Assembly: GCA_910577285.1 (NCBI GenBank)
Contig: CAJTLO010000002.1
Coordinates: 287,972 to 333,003, forward strand
Origin: an uncultured Rikenellaceae bacterium
GTDB taxonomy: Bacteria > Bacteroidota > Bacteroidia > Bacteroidales > Rikenellaceae
Direction of reading: 5' to 3'
DNA length: 45,032 bases
Shown one piece after another: positions 8,271 through 16,824 of this stretch. The translations under genes and the position numbers were made by a program. Below the pieces are notes generated by a model. It was not told the origin of the DNA. It saw only the letters and a list, made by a program, of their open reading frames with translations, and made no database searches. Every line of letters starts with the position of its first letter. Position 1 is the first letter of the stretch.

Positions 8271-8669
8271 ATGCCAACTATTCAACAGTTAGTTCGAAAA
8301 GGACGGGTGCAGATGGAGGACAAGAGCAAGGCTCCGGCACTCGACGCATGTCCGCAGAGGCGCGGCGTGTGCGTGCGCGTTTACACCACCACGCCCAAGA
8401 AGCCTAACTCGGCGATGCGTAAGGTTGCCAGGGTGAAGCTCACCAACCAGAAGGAGGTGAATGCCTACATTCCCGGAGAGGGTCACAACCTGCAGGAGCA
8501 CTCGATTGTACTCGTGCGCGGTGGTCGTGTGAAGGACCTTCCCGGTGTGCGTTATCACCTCGTGCGCGGTGCGCTCGACTCGGCGGGTGTGGACGGCCGT
8601 CGTCAGCGTCGTTCCAAATACGGTGCCAAGAGGCCGAAGGCCGGAGCGGCTCCCGCTAAGAAGAAATAA
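8271..8669 (+). CDS. rpsL: 30S ribosomal protein S12
   Basis: S12 (132 aa) sits at the decoding centre and controls accuracy. Conserved segments are LVRKGR near the N-terminus, TTTPKKPNSAMRKVARV (about 39-55), GEGHNLQEHS and GGRVKDLPGVRYHLVRGALD. The two lysines in PKKPN and the one in GGRVKDLPG, where streptomycin-resistance changes arise in other bacteria, are wild type. The tail is Lys/Ala-rich. It is the first gene of the str-S10-spc-alpha cluster, behind a TAnnTTTG promoter; 106 nt separate it from rpsG. Confidence 0.98.
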   Translation: MPTIQQLVRKGRVQMEDKSKAPALDACPQRRGVCVRVYTTTPKKPNSAMRKVARVKLTNQKEVNAYIPGEGHNLQEHSIVLVRGGRVKDLPGVRYHLVRGALDSAGVDGRRQRRSKYGAKRPKAGAAPAKKK

Positions 8670-8775
8670 GCGATCCGTACTTTTCGTGATGCGGATGCGG
8701 TTTCCGGTGTCGGCCGCATGACGCAGGGATACAAATGAAGGCGCCGTCAAACAAACGAAGAATTTTTTAAATAAA

Positions 8776-9252
8776 ATGAGAAAAGCTAAGCCTAAAAAGC
8801 GAATTCTACTTCCGGATCCCAAGTTCAATGACGTACTTGTGACAAGGTTTGTAAATAACCTGATGGTGGATGGTAAGAAGAGTATTGCTTACACGATATT
8901 CTACGATGCGTTGGATATCGTCGGCGAGAAGATGAAGGACGCGGACAAGGCTCCTCTGGAGGTTTGGAAGCAGGCATTGGAGAATATCACACCGCAGGTG
9001 GAGGTGAAATCCCGCCGTATCGGTGGTGCCACTTTCCAGGTCCCCACCGAAGTGAGGCCCGAGCGCAAGATATCCATTTCGATGAAGAATCTTGTCCTTT
9101 ATTCTCGTAAACGCGCCGGGAAATCGATGGCCGAGAAACTGTCGGCCGAGATAATCGCCGCCTACAACCAGGAGGGCGCTGCCTTTAAACGGAAAGAGGA
9201 GATGCACCGTATGGCTGAGGCCAACAAGGCGTTTGCTCACTTTAGATTTTAG
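8776..9252 (+). CDS. rpsG: 30S ribosomal protein S7
   Basis: S7 (158 aa, normal length) is the primary binder that nucleates assembly of the 16S 3' domain (head). It lies near the E-site tRNA. Family blocks: LLPDPKFNDVLVTRFVNNLM near the start, the GGATFQVPTEVRPER loop at about 84-98, and the C-terminal HRMAEANKAFAHFRF. The ATG at 8776 follows an A-rich stretch (gaattttttaaataaa) without Shine-Dalgarno. It is followed by fusA after 13 nt. Confidence 0.98.
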   Translation: MRKAKPKKRILLPDPKFNDVLVTRFVNNLMVDGKKSIAYTIFYDALDIVGEKMKDADKAPLEVWKQALENITPQVEVKSRRIGGATFQVPTEVRPERKISISMKNLVLYSRKRAGKSMAEKLSAEIIAAYNQEGAAFKRKEEMHRMAEANKAFAHFRF

Positions 9253-9265
9253 GAGGTTGTGATCT

Positions 9266-11380
9266 ATGGCAAGAGACCTTAAATATACGCGCAATATCGG
9301 CATCATGGCCCACATCGATGCCGGCAAGACCACGACGTCCGAACGTATCCTCTTCTACACCGGAAAGACCCACAAGATCGGTGAGGTGCACGAAGGCGGC
9401 GCTACCATGGACTGGATGGTTCAGGAGCAGGAGAGGGGTATCACCATCACGTCGGCCGCTACGACGGCGTTCTGGCGTTATGACGACAAGACCTACCAGA
9501 TCAACCTGATCGACACTCCCGGACACGTGGACTTCACCGTGGAGGTGGAGCGTTCGCTCCGTGTGCTCGACGGTGCCGTGGCTACTTTCTGTGCCGTCGG
9601 CGGTGTGGAGCCCCAGTCCGAAACCGTATGGCGTCAGGCCGACAAGTACAACGTGCCCCGTATCGGTTACGTCAATAAGATGGACCGTACCGGCGCCGAC
9701 TTCCTGGCCGTATGCGCACAGGTGAAGGAGCGCCTGGGTGCCAACGCAGTGCCCATTGCGCTGCCGATCGGCTCCGAGGACAAGTTCGCGGGTGTGGTAG
9801 ACCTTATATATAATAGGGCGCTCATTTACGACGACGCCAAGAAGAACGAACTCGTAAACTATACCTTCGAGGAGGTTCCGGCCAACATGAAGGCCGAGGT
9901 GGAAGAGTACCGTGCGAAACTCATCGAGGAGGTCGCTACCGTGGACGAGGCCCTCATGGAGAAGTTCTTCGAGGACCCCAACTCGATCACTCCCGAGGAG
10001 CTGAAGGCCGCTATCCGCAAGGCTACCATCGAGATGTCCATCATCCCGATGCTGTGCGGTTCCTCGTTCAAAAACAAGGGCGTGCAGCTGTTGCTCGACT
10101 CCGTCGTGGCTTACCTGCCCTCGCCCCTCGATATCGAGGCCATTCAGGGAACGAACCCCGCTACCGGCGAAGAGGCGGTACGCCACCCGTCGGAAGCGGA
10201 GCCTTTCTGTGCGCTCGCGTTCAAGATCGCTACCGACCCCTACGTGGGCCGTCTGGCTTTCGTGCGCGTCTATTCGGGTAAGCTCGATGCGGGCAGCTAC
10301 GTGTTCAACTCCCGCTCGGGCAAGAAGGAGCGTATCAGCCGCATCTATCAGATGCACTCCAACAAGCAGAACCCGCTTGAGATGGTGGGCGCCGGCGACA
10401 TCTGCGCCGTCGTAGGCTTCAAGGACGTGCGTACGGGCGATACCCTCTGCGACGAAAAAGCTCCGATCATCCTCGAATCCATGACCTTCCCCGAACCCGT
10501 GATCGGTTTGGCGGTAGAGCCCAAGACCCAGAAGGACCTCGATAAACTCGGCGTGGCCCTCGGCAAACTGGCCGAAGAGGACCCGACCTTTACGGTGGAA
10601 ACCGATGAGGAAAACGGGCAGACCATCATCCGCGGTATGGGTGAGCTTCACCTCGATATTATCGTGGACCGTCTGAAACGCGAATTCGGTGTGGAGATCA
10701 ACCAGGGTCAGCCCCAGGTGAACTACAAAGAGGCGCTGACCGCTCCCGTGGAACACCGCGAAGTGTTCAAGAAGCAGTCGGGTGGTCGCGGTAAGTTCGC
10801 CGACATCGTCTTCCAGCTCGGTCCGGCCGACGAAGGCGTTACCGGACTCCAGTTCATCGACGAGGTGAAGGGCGGTAACATTCCGAAGGAGTACATCCCC
10901 TCGGTACAGAAAGGTTTCACTGCGGCCATGTCCAACGGTCCGCTCGCAGGCTTCGGCGTAGACAGCATGAAGGTGATCCTCCGCGACGGTTCGTTCCACC
11001 CGGTGGACTCCGACTCGCTCTCGTTCGAAATCGCTGCCCGCAACGCATTCCGTGCGGCAGGCGTGAAGGCCCGTCCCGTGATCAAGGAACCGGTGATGTC
11101 CGTAGAGGTGGTTACTCCGGAAGAGTACATGGGCGATATCATCGGCGACCTGAACAAACGTCGCGGACAGGTATCCGGCATGGAGCAGAAAGGCAATGCC
11201 CGCGCCATCAAGGCGAAGGTGCCGCTTTCGGAGATGTTCGGCTACGTGACCGTGCTCAGGACGCTCTCTTCGGGTCGCGCGACGTCGTCCATGGAGTTCT
11301 CGCATTTCGATGAGGTTCCGGCCAACATCGCCAAGGAGATCATCGAGAAGAATGCAGGACGCCGCAAAGACGTGGAATAA
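9266..11380 (+). CDS. fusA: Translation elongation factor G
   Basis: EF-G (704 aa) is the GTPase that drives translocation of tRNA and mRNA on the ribosome, and with RRF recycles it. G1 is AHIDAGKTT (15-23), switch I contains ERGITIT (56-62), G3 is DTPGHVDF (83-90) and G4 is NKMD (137-140). Domains II-V follow, with the RGMGELHLDIIVDRL domain III signature and EYMGDIIGDLNKRRG in domain V. It is the canonical str-operon copy. tuf does not follow it here as it does in E. coli; the EF-Tu gene is in the rif cluster at 43477, and rpsJ comes next after 48 nt. Confidence 0.98.
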   Translation: MARDLKYTRNIGIMAHIDAGKTTTSERILFYTGKTHKIGEVHEGGATMDWMVQEQERGITITSAATTAFWRYDDKTYQINLIDTPGHVDFTVEVERSLRVLDGAVATFCAVGGVEPQSETVWRQADKYNVPRIGYVNKMDRTGADFLAVCAQVKERLGANAVPIALPIGSEDKFAGVVDLIYNRALIYDDAKKNELVNYTFEEVPANMKAEVEEYRAKLIEEVATVDEALMEKFFEDPNSITPEELKAAIRKATIEMSIIPMLCGSSFKNKGVQLLLDSVVAYLPSPLDIEAIQGTNPATGEEAVRHPSEAEPFCALAFKIATDPYVGRLAFVRVYSGKLDAGSYVFNSRSGKKERISRIYQMHSNKQNPLEMVGAGDICAVVGFKDVRTGDTLCDEKAPIILESMTFPEPVIGLAVEPKTQKDLDKLGVALGKLAEEDPTFTVETDEENGQTIIRGMGELHLDIIVDRLKREFGVEINQGQPQVNYKEALTAPVEHREVFKKQSGGRGKFADIVFQLGPADEGVTGLQFIDEVKGGNIPKEYIPSVQKGFTAAMSNGPLAGFGVDSMKVILRDGSFHPVDSDSLSFEIAARNAFRAAGVKARPVIKEPVMSVEVVTPEEYMGDIIGDLNKRRGQVSGMEQKGNARAIKAKVPLSEMFGYVTVLRTLSSGRATSSMEFSHFDEVPANIAKEIIEKNAGRRKDVE

Positions 11381-11428
11381 CCCTTTACAGACAAATTGAA
11401 TAATAATTAAAATTAAGGTTCTAACGAT

Positions 11429-11734
11429 ATGAGCCAAAAGATCAGAATAAAGCTTAAATCTTACGACCACAACCTGGTCGATAAATCGGCTGAAAAGATT
11501 GTGAAGACCGTAAAGGGTACGGGCGCCGTAGTAAGCGGTCCGATACCGCTTCCGACCCAGAAGCAGATTTTTACGGTGAACCGTTCGACTTTCGTCAACA
11601 AGAAGGCGCGTGAGCAGTTCCAGCTCTCCACGTTCAAAAGGATACTGGATATCTACAGCTCTACGCCCAAGACCATCGACGCTCTCATGAAGCTCGAGCT
11701 CCCGTCGGGTGTCGAGGTGGAGATCAAAGTCTGA
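11429..11734 (+). CDS. rpsJ: 30S ribosomal protein S10
   Basis: S10 (101 aa) belongs to the 30S head, and in other bacteria also joins NusB in antitermination complexes. It opens SQKIRIKLKSYDHNLVDKSAEKIV and has the loop signature SGPIPLPTQKQIFTV, followed by the helix KKAREQFQLSTFKRIL. Normal length. It starts what is the S10 operon in E. coli, though no promoter of its own is visible here. A 178-nt spacer with a strong hairpin follows before rplC. Confidence 0.98.
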   Translation: MSQKIRIKLKSYDHNLVDKSAEKIVKTVKGTGAVVSGPIPLPTQKQIFTVNRSTFVNKKAREQFQLSTFKRILDIYSSTPKTIDALMKLELPSGVEVEIKV

Positions 11735-11754
11735 TCGGCACGTTCCGGAGGTTC

Positions 11755-11804
11755 CCGGCTTGCCGGCAGAGGCGTCCGAAAGCGCGCCGCCGCCGGCAAA
11801 CCGG
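11755..11804 (+). promoter_or_regulatory. Hairpin in the rpsJ-rplC spacer
   Basis: CCGG-C-TTGCCGGC (11755-11767) pairs with GCCGGCAA-A-CCGG (11792-11804): 12 pairs with one C/A mismatch around a 24-nt loop that can itself pair. No T-run follows, so it is not a standard terminator. It could be a protein-binding, processing or partial attenuation site; function unknown. Confidence 0.5.
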
Positions 11805-11912
11805 ACCGCCCCGGAGCAATCGCCGCCCCGGACGGAGGCCGGAACGGCGGAAAGGGATATACGCAAAACTATTCATAACAACACCAAGTAACAAGTAATT
11901 CAGACGACTAAA

Positions 11913-12527
11913 ATGTCAGGACTAATTGGAAAAAAAATCGGAATGACTTCCGTTTTCAGTGCCGAGGGTAAAAACATACCATGCACTGTTATCGAAGCTG
12001 GTCCCTGTGTAGTTACGCAAATCAAAACCGTGGAGAAGGATGGCTACGAAGCGGTTCAGATTGCCTATGACGACAAAAGCGAAAAACACACCAGCAAAAG
12101 CTTGTCAGGACACTTTGCGAAAGCAGGCACGACTCCCAAACGTAAGGTGGCGGAGTTCAGGGATTTCCACGAAGTGAACCTTGGTGATACCCTTACGGTG
12201 GATACCATCGCCGACGGCGAATGGGTGGACGTGACGGGCATCTCCAAAGGTAAAGGTTATCAGGGCGTAGTAAAGCGCCACGGCTTCGCAGGTGTGGGTG
12301 GACAGACGCACGGTCAGCACAACCGTCAGCGCAAACCGGGTTCGCTGGGCGCCTCTTCGTATCCTTCGAGGGTATTCAAGGGCAAGCGACTTCCCGGACA
12401 GACGGGCGGTACGCAGGTTAAAGTCCTTAACCTGAAGGTTCTCAAGGTAATTCCCGAAAATAACCTTATCCTCGTGAAGGGTTCAATCCCGGGAGCAAAG
12501 GGTTCTTATTTATTAATCGAGAAGTAG
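11913..12527 (+). CDS. rplC: 50S ribosomal protein L3
   Basis: L3 (204 aa) is one of the first proteins to bind 23S rRNA and reaches toward the peptidyl-transferase centre. It begins MSGLIGKKIGMTSVF. The long central extension contains the conserved GFAGVGGQTHGQHNRQRKPG region followed by SYPSRVFKGKRLPGQTGG. Normal length. The ATG comes after an A-rich leader (aacaccaagtaacaag). rplD starts 3 nt after its stop, so the two are probably translationally coupled. Confidence 0.98.
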   Translation: MSGLIGKKIGMTSVFSAEGKNIPCTVIEAGPCVVTQIKTVEKDGYEAVQIAYDDKSEKHTSKSLSGHFAKAGTTPKRKVAEFRDFHEVNLGDTLTVDTIADGEWVDVTGISKGKGYQGVVKRHGFAGVGGQTHGQHNRQRKPGSLGASSYPSRVFKGKRLPGQTGGTQVKVLNLKVLKVIPENNLILVKGSIPGAKGSYLLIEK

Positions 12528-12530
12528 GAG

Positions 12531-13157
12531 ATGGAATTAACTGTTTATAAGACCTCAGGAGAGGAGACCGCCAAGAAAGTAGTCCTCGAGGACACGGTCT
12601 TCGGCGTGGAGCCTAACGACCACGCGATATACCTCGACGTGAAGCAATACCTCGCCAACGCACGTCAGGGTACACACAAGTCGAAGCAGCGTAACGAAGT
12701 CGCAGGTTCGACCCGCAAACTGAAACGCCAGAAAGGTACCGGTGGTGCCCGTTCGGGTAGCATCCTTTCGCCGCTTTTCCCCGGCGGAGGCCGCGTATTC
12801 GGTCCCGTGCCGCGCGACTACAGCTTCAAGCTCAACAAGAAGCTCAAAAGGCTGGCTCGTCGCAGCGCACTCTCTTACAAGATGAAGGGCGAAGCCATCA
12901 AGGTCGTGGAGAACTTCGCGATCGACACTCCGCGCACCAAGACCATCGTGGCCATGATGAACGGCCTGCAGGTAGCGGACAAGAAGATCCTGGTCGTTCT
13001 TCCGGAATCGGACAGGAACATTCTCCTTTCGGCTCGCAACCTTCAGAACGTAAAGGTAATCCCTGCCGCAAACCTCAATACCTACGATGTGATGAACGCT
13101 TCGAGCGTGCTCATCGCCGAGGGTGCGGTCAATGTAATCAATGAAATGTTAGCTTAG
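12531..13157 (+). CDS. rplD: 50S ribosomal protein L4
   Basis: L4 (208 aa) lines the peptide exit tunnel with its extended loop; in E. coli it is also the autorepressor of the S10 operon. The loop is seen in RKLKRQKGTGGARSGS and the following GGGRVFGPVPRDYSFKLNKK. The C-terminal half (VVENFAIDTPRTKTIV, ILVVLPESDRNILLSARNL) is the globular domain. The equivalent E. coli leader target has not been identified here. Confidence 0.97.
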   Translation: MELTVYKTSGEETAKKVVLEDTVFGVEPNDHAIYLDVKQYLANARQGTHKSKQRNEVAGSTRKLKRQKGTGGARSGSILSPLFPGGGRVFGPVPRDYSFKLNKKLKRLARRSALSYKMKGEAIKVVENFAIDTPRTKTIVAMMNGLQVADKKILVVLPESDRNILLSARNLQNVKVIPAANLNTYDVMNASSVLIAEGAVNVINEMLA

Positions 13158-13164
13158 GAGAATC

Positions 13165-13461
13165 ATGGAAATGCAGATTATTATCAGGCCGGTACTCACC
13201 GAGAAGATGACCGCGCAGGGCGAGAAGCTGAACCGCTTCGCCTTCATAGTGGACCGCAGGGCTAACAAGATAGAGATTCGCCAGGCCGTGGAGGATATGT
13301 ACGGCGTCGTAGTGACGGATGTGAACACCGTGAACTACATGGGCAAGGAGAAGAGCCGTTTCACCAAAAGCGGTCTTCTGGAAGGACGCTCGAACCACTT
13401 CAAGAAGGCGATCGTGACCCTGAAGGAGGGAGATACCATTGATTTTTACAGTAATATCTAA
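13165..13461 (+). CDS. rplW: 50S ribosomal protein L23
   Basis: L23 (98 aa) sits at the tunnel exit and is the docking site for trigger factor and SRP. It has IIIRPVLTEKM near the start, the VDRRANKIEIRQAVEDMYGV helix and VNYMGKEKSRF. The ATG at 13165 gives MEMQIII; an alternative ATG two codons in (13171) is possible. It follows rplD by 7 nt and precedes rplB by 5 nt. Confidence 0.96.
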   Translation: MEMQIIIRPVLTEKMTAQGEKLNRFAFIVDRRANKIEIRQAVEDMYGVVVTDVNTVNYMGKEKSRFTKSGLLEGRSNHFKKAIVTLKEGDTIDFYSNI

Positions 13462-13466
13462 GAGAG

Positions 13467-14288
13467 ATGGCAGTAAGAAAGTTCAAACCCGTTACTCCGG
13501 GTACAAGACATAAAATCGCCGGAACGTTCGATGAGGTGACCAAGGGCGCTCCCGAAAAGTCGCTGCTCGAACCCAAGAAGAGCACCGGCGGCCGTAACAG
13601 CAACGGTAAGATGACCGTACGCTACCGTGGGGGCGGCCACAAGCAGATGTACCGTATCATCGACTTCAAGAGGGCTAACGACGGCATGCCGGCGACGGTG
13701 AAAGCCATCGAGTACGACCCGAACCGTTCGGCTCGTATCGCGCTCGTCGTCTATGCCAACGGCGAAAAGAGCTACATCCTCGCTCCGAACGGCCTCAAGG
13801 TGGGCCAGACCATCCTGAGCGGGTCGGGTGTCGCTCCCGAGGTGGGCAACACGCTTCCCCTGGCCGAGATACCGCTCGGTACGGTGATACACGCCATAGA
13901 ACTCTACCCCGGTCAGGGTGCCGCCATGGCACGCAGCGCCGGCACCTACGCGCAGCTTCTCGCCCGCGAAGGTAAATATGCTATTATCAAACTTCCTTCG
14001 GGCGAAACCCGCATGGTACTGACCACGTGCCGCGCGACCGTAGGCGTCGTGTCGAACCCCGACCACAGCCTCGAGCAGCACGGTAAGGCCGGTCGCCGTC
14101 GTTGGCTGGGCCGTAGGCCGCACAACCGCGGTGTCACCATGAACCCGGTGGATCACCCCATGGGTGGTGGCGAAGGCCGTTCTTCGGGTGGGCACCCGCG
14201 TTCGCGCAAAGGCTTGCTCGCCAAAGGCTACAAGACCCGCAACCCGAAGAAGACTACCTCGAAGTTCATTATTTCAAGGAAAAAGTAG
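13467..14288 (+). CDS. rplB: 50S ribosomal protein L2
   Basis: L2 (273 aa) bridges the subunits and is needed for peptidyl-transferase activity. Its OB and SH3-like domains are recognisable (GGRNSNGKMTVRYRGGGHK, YDPNRSARIALVVYANGEK, PLGTVIHAIELYPGQGA). The C-terminal catalytic-site loop reads NRGVTMNPVDHPMGGGEG; where many bacteria have His-Pro-His, this has His-Pro-Met. Normal length. It is part of the tight rplC-D-W-B block; a 61-nt spacer follows. Confidence 0.98.
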   Translation: MAVRKFKPVTPGTRHKIAGTFDEVTKGAPEKSLLEPKKSTGGRNSNGKMTVRYRGGGHKQMYRIIDFKRANDGMPATVKAIEYDPNRSARIALVVYANGEKSYILAPNGLKVGQTILSGSGVAPEVGNTLPLAEIPLGTVIHAIELYPGQGAAMARSAGTYAQLLAREGKYAIIKLPSGETRMVLTTCRATVGVVSNPDHSLEQHGKAGRRRWLGRRPHNRGVTMNPVDHPMGGGEGRSSGGHPRSRKGLLAKGYKTRNPKKTTSKFIISRKK

Positions 14289-14349
14289 GGCTGCATGAGC
14301 GCCTTACCTGAACAAAAAGGAAAATTTAAAAGGTAAAAATAGTAGCATA

Positions 14350-14619
14350 ATGAGTCGTTCATTAAAAAAAGGACCATATATCGAACCGAAGCTCGAAAAG
14401 CGTGTCATCGCGCAGAACGAGGGCGGTAAGAAGAGCGTCATCAAGACATGGTCGAGGGCCAGCATGATTTCCCCCGATTTCGTGGGGCAGACCATCGCAG
14501 TCCACAACGGGAACAAGTTCATCCCGGTTTATGTAACAGAGAACATGGTAGGCCACAAACTCGGAGAGTTCGCGCCGACGCGTAACTTCCGCGGTCACGC
14601 CGGTAACAGAAAAAAATAA
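14350..14619 (+). CDS. rpsS: 30S ribosomal protein S19
   Basis: S19 (89 aa) forms part of the 30S head with S13 and is the binding partner of RimM (encoded at 3381). It opens with SRSLKKGPYIEPKLEKRV, has the motif TWSRASMISPDFVGQTIAVHNG in the centre and ends KLGEFAPTRNFRGHAG. Normal length. It precedes rplV by 7 nt. Confidence 0.98.
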   Translation: MSRSLKKGPYIEPKLEKRVIAQNEGGKKSVIKTWSRASMISPDFVGQTIAVHNGNKFIPVYVTENMVGHKLGEFAPTRNFRGHAGNRKK

Positions 14620-14626
14620 GTAGGAA

Positions 14627-15040
14627 ATGGGATCGAGAAAACATGAAATGGCCGAAAGGATGAAGGCCGAGAAGAAGCAGATAGCCATTGCCTCCCTGCG
14701 TGACTGCCCGACCTCCCCGCGTAAAATGCGCATCGTTGCGGATACCATTCGCGGCGTCGAGGTGAACAGGGCGCTGGCACTGCTGCGTTACTCCAAGAAA
14801 GAGGCTTCCATCAGGTTGGAAAAGCTGCTCCGTTCGGCGATCGCGAACTGGGAGGCTAAGAACGAGGGCGAAAGGCTCGAAGACAATACCCTTTACGTAA
14901 AGGAGATCATGGTCGACAGCGCCCGCATCCTCAAACGGATACAGCCCGCTCCCCAAGGACGCGCACACCGTATCCGCAAACGTTCCAACCACGTTACGAT
15001 TATAGTAGACAAAAAGATAACCGAAGAAAAAGCGAACTAA
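14627..15040 (+). CDS. rplV: 50S ribosomal protein L22
   Basis: L22 (137 aa) contributes a beta-hairpin to the exit tunnel near the macrolide site. Family signs are SPRKMRIVADTIRG (about 27-40), the RLEKLLRSAIANWEAKN helix, and ILKRIQPAPQGRAHRIRKRSNHVTI at the tunnel loop and end. The N-terminus is about 20 residues longer than in E. coli and Lys/Glu-rich. The rpsC ATG follows after a single base, so coupling is likely. Confidence 0.97.
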   Translation: MGSRKHEMAERMKAEKKQIAIASLRDCPTSPRKMRIVADTIRGVEVNRALALLRYSKKEASIRLEKLLRSAIANWEAKNEGERLEDNTLYVKEIMVDSARILKRIQPAPQGRAHRIRKRSNHVTIIVDKKITEEKAN

Positions 15041-15041
15041 G

Positions 15042-15803
15042 ATGGGACAGAAAGTAAATCCGATAGCTAACCGCCTCGGTGTGATCCGCGGCTGGGACTC
15101 CAACTGGTACGGCGGGAAAGACTTCTCGTCCAAGCTGGTGGAGGATGCTAAAATCCGCGAGTACCTGAACGCCCGTCTGGCCAAGGCAAGTATCTCGAAG
15201 ATTATCATAGAAAGGACGCTGAAGCTCGTCACCGTAACCATCTCCACCGCACGTCCGGGTATCATCATCGGCAAGGGCGGCCAGGAGGTCGACAAACTGA
15301 AAGAGGAGCTCAAGAAACTCACCGGCAAGGAGGTGCAGATCAACATCTTCGAGGTGAAGCGTCCGGAAGTGGATGCGGTGATCGTTGCCAACAACATCGC
15401 CCGTCAGCTCGAAGGCCGCGTATCGTACCGTCGTGCCGTGAAGACCGCCATCGCATCGACCATGCGCATGGGGGCCGAGGGTATCAAGATTCAGATATCC
15501 GGCCGTGTGGGCGGCGCCGAAATGGCCCGTAGCGAAACCTACAAGGAGGGACGTATCCCGTTGCATACTTTCCGTGCCGATGTCGATTACGCACTGGCCG
15601 AAGCCATCACCAAGGTGGGTATTCTCGGTGTGAAGGTGTGGATCTGCACCGGTGAAGTATATGGTAAACGCGACCTGTTCGAGATAGCGGGTGCAAGCTC
15701 GTTCTCCGGTACGGGCGAGGGTGGACGCAGGGACGACCGCGGACCCCGTGGCAAGCGTGACGGTAACAGGAGAAGAAGGGGAGGCGACCGTCCGGCACGT
15801 TAG
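15042..15803 (+). CDS. rpsC: 30S ribosomal protein S3
   Basis: S3 (253 aa) lines the mRNA entry channel with helicase-like activity. It opens MGQKVNPIANRLGVIRGWDS. The KH domain carries the GxxG loop in GIIIGKGGQEVDKL (about 80-93). The C-terminal domain has RAVKTAIASTMRMGAEGIKI and GRIPLHTFRADVDYA. A Gly/Arg/Asp-rich tail of about 35 residues follows (GRRDDRGPRGKRDGNRRRRG), longer than in E. coli. The stop codon lies at the foot of a downstream hairpin (15802-15849). Confidence 0.97.
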   Translation: MGQKVNPIANRLGVIRGWDSNWYGGKDFSSKLVEDAKIREYLNARLAKASISKIIIERTLKLVTVTISTARPGIIIGKGGQEVDKLKEELKKLTGKEVQINIFEVKRPEVDAVIVANNIARQLEGRVSYRRAVKTAIASTMRMGAEGIKIQISGRVGGAEMARSETYKEGRIPLHTFRADVDYALAEAITKVGILGVKVWICTGEVYGKRDLFEIAGASSFSGTGEGGRRDDRGPRGKRDGNRRRRGGDRPAR

Positions 15804-15849
15804 TGCGGGACGGGAACCGGCAGGGCCTGCGGCAGGAGCGTTCCGCACT
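15802..15849 (+). promoter_or_regulatory. Hairpin at the rpsC stop codon
   Basis: AGTGCGG (15802-15808, overlapping the rpsC stop) pairs with CCGCACT (15843-15849). Inside, GCAGG and CCTGC can form a second small stem. It lies in the 121-nt rpsC-rplP spacer, with no T-run. It may mark a processing or decoupling point; function unknown. Confidence 0.45.
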
Positions 15850-15924
15850 GAGGGGCGCAAAGGCGGGAGGCCCGGTCCGGATGCCGAACCGATTTAATGC
15901 AACAATTAAAAAACAGAAATAACA

Positions 15925-16350
15925 ATGTTACAGCCAAAAAAGACCAAATACAGAAGGATGCAGAAGGGGCGCATGAAAGGTCTTGCCCAGAGGGGCAACC
16001 AGCTTGCGTTCGGCTCTTTCGGAATCAAGGCGCTCGACTCTACCTGGATCACCGGTCGTCAGATCGAGGCGGCCCGTCAGGCTATCGTGCGTTATATGAA
16101 GCGTGAAGGTCAGATATGGATCAGGATCTTCCCGGACAAGCCCATAACCAAGAAACCTGCCGAGGTGCGTATGGGTAAGGGTAAAGGTTCGCCCGAAGGA
16201 TTCGTGGCTCCCGTTACCCCCGGCCGTATCCTCATCGAAGCGGAAGGAGTACCCTTGGAAGTAGCACAGGAGGCACTTCGTCTGGGCGCTCAGAAGCTTC
16301 CCATCGCAACCAAGTTCATCGTAAGAAGGGACTATACCGAAAACCAATAA
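15925..16350 (+). CDS. rplP: 50S ribosomal protein L16
   Basis: L16 (141 aa) binds near the A-site tRNA elbow and is needed late in 50S assembly. It begins MLQPKKTKYRRMQKGRMKG. The conserved centre has TGRQIEAARQAIVRYMKR, FPDKPITKKPAEVRMGKGKG and the PGRILIEAEGV stretch. The Arg hydroxylated by YcfD in E. coli would fall within the PAEVRMGKGKGS region, which is conserved. It precedes rpmC by 14 nt. Confidence 0.97.
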   Translation: MLQPKKTKYRRMQKGRMKGLAQRGNQLAFGSFGIKALDSTWITGRQIEAARQAIVRYMKREGQIWIRIFPDKPITKKPAEVRMGKGKGSPEGFVAPVTPGRILIEAEGVPLEVAQEALRLGAQKLPIATKFIVRRDYTENQ

Positions 16351-16364
16351 CTGACAGATAGACC

Positions 16365-16556
16365 ATGAAAGCAGTAGAGATTAAGGAGCTCTCCGTAGCA
16401 GACCTGCAGGAGCGCATTGAGGCTGAAAAGGCTAATCTGAACAAGTTGAAGGTTACGCACGCAGTCTCGCAGATAGAGAATCCGCAGAACATTAAGAAGG
16501 CGCGTCGCGACATCGCTCGCATGATGACCATTCTGCACGAAAAGATGAATAAATAA
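16365..16556 (+). CDS. rpmC: 50S ribosomal protein L29
   Basis: L29 (63 aa) is a small two-helix protein next to L23 at the tunnel exit. The pattern MKAVEIKELSVADLQERIEAE with the C-terminal NPQNIKKARRDIARMMTIL is diagnostic. Normal length and position between L16 and S17. Confidence 0.96.
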   Translation: MKAVEIKELSVADLQERIEAEKANLNKLKVTHAVSQIENPQNIKKARRDIARMMTILHEKMNK

Positions 16557-16567
16557 TTACCGCTACT

Positions 16568-16822
16568 ATGGAAAGGAATCTCAGAAAAGAAAGAATCGGG
16601 GTGGTTGTCAGCAATAAAATGGACAAATCCATTGTGGTGGCAGTTAAGAGGAAGGTGAAACACCCGATCTACGGCAAGTTCGTGAACAAGACGACCAAGT
16701 TCACCGCTCAGGACGATACCAATACGTGCAACGAGGGCGATACCGTCCGCATCATGGAGACCCGTCCGCTGAGCAAGACGAAACGTTGGAGGTTGGTTGA
16801 AATAATTGAAAGAGCTAAATAG
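16568..16822 (+). CDS. rpsQ: 30S ribosomal protein S17
   Basis: S17 (84 aa) is an OB-fold protein that binds the 16S 5' domain early in assembly. Signs are RKERIGVVVSNKMDKSIVVA at the N-terminus, KVKHPIYGKFV and the C-terminal VRIMETRPLSKTKRWRLVEI. The start follows rpmC by 11 nt; rplN begins 2 nt after the stop. Confidence 0.97.
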   Translation: MERNLRKERIGVVVSNKMDKSIVVAVKRKVKHPIYGKFVNKTTKFTAQDDTNTCNEGDTVRIMETRPLSKTKRWRLVEIIERAK

Positions 16823-16824
16823 TC

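Noticed and set aside
8670..8775. Riboswitch or tRNA in the short spacers of the cluster
   Set aside because: No known aptamer core or cloverleaf could be traced; only simple hairpins are present.
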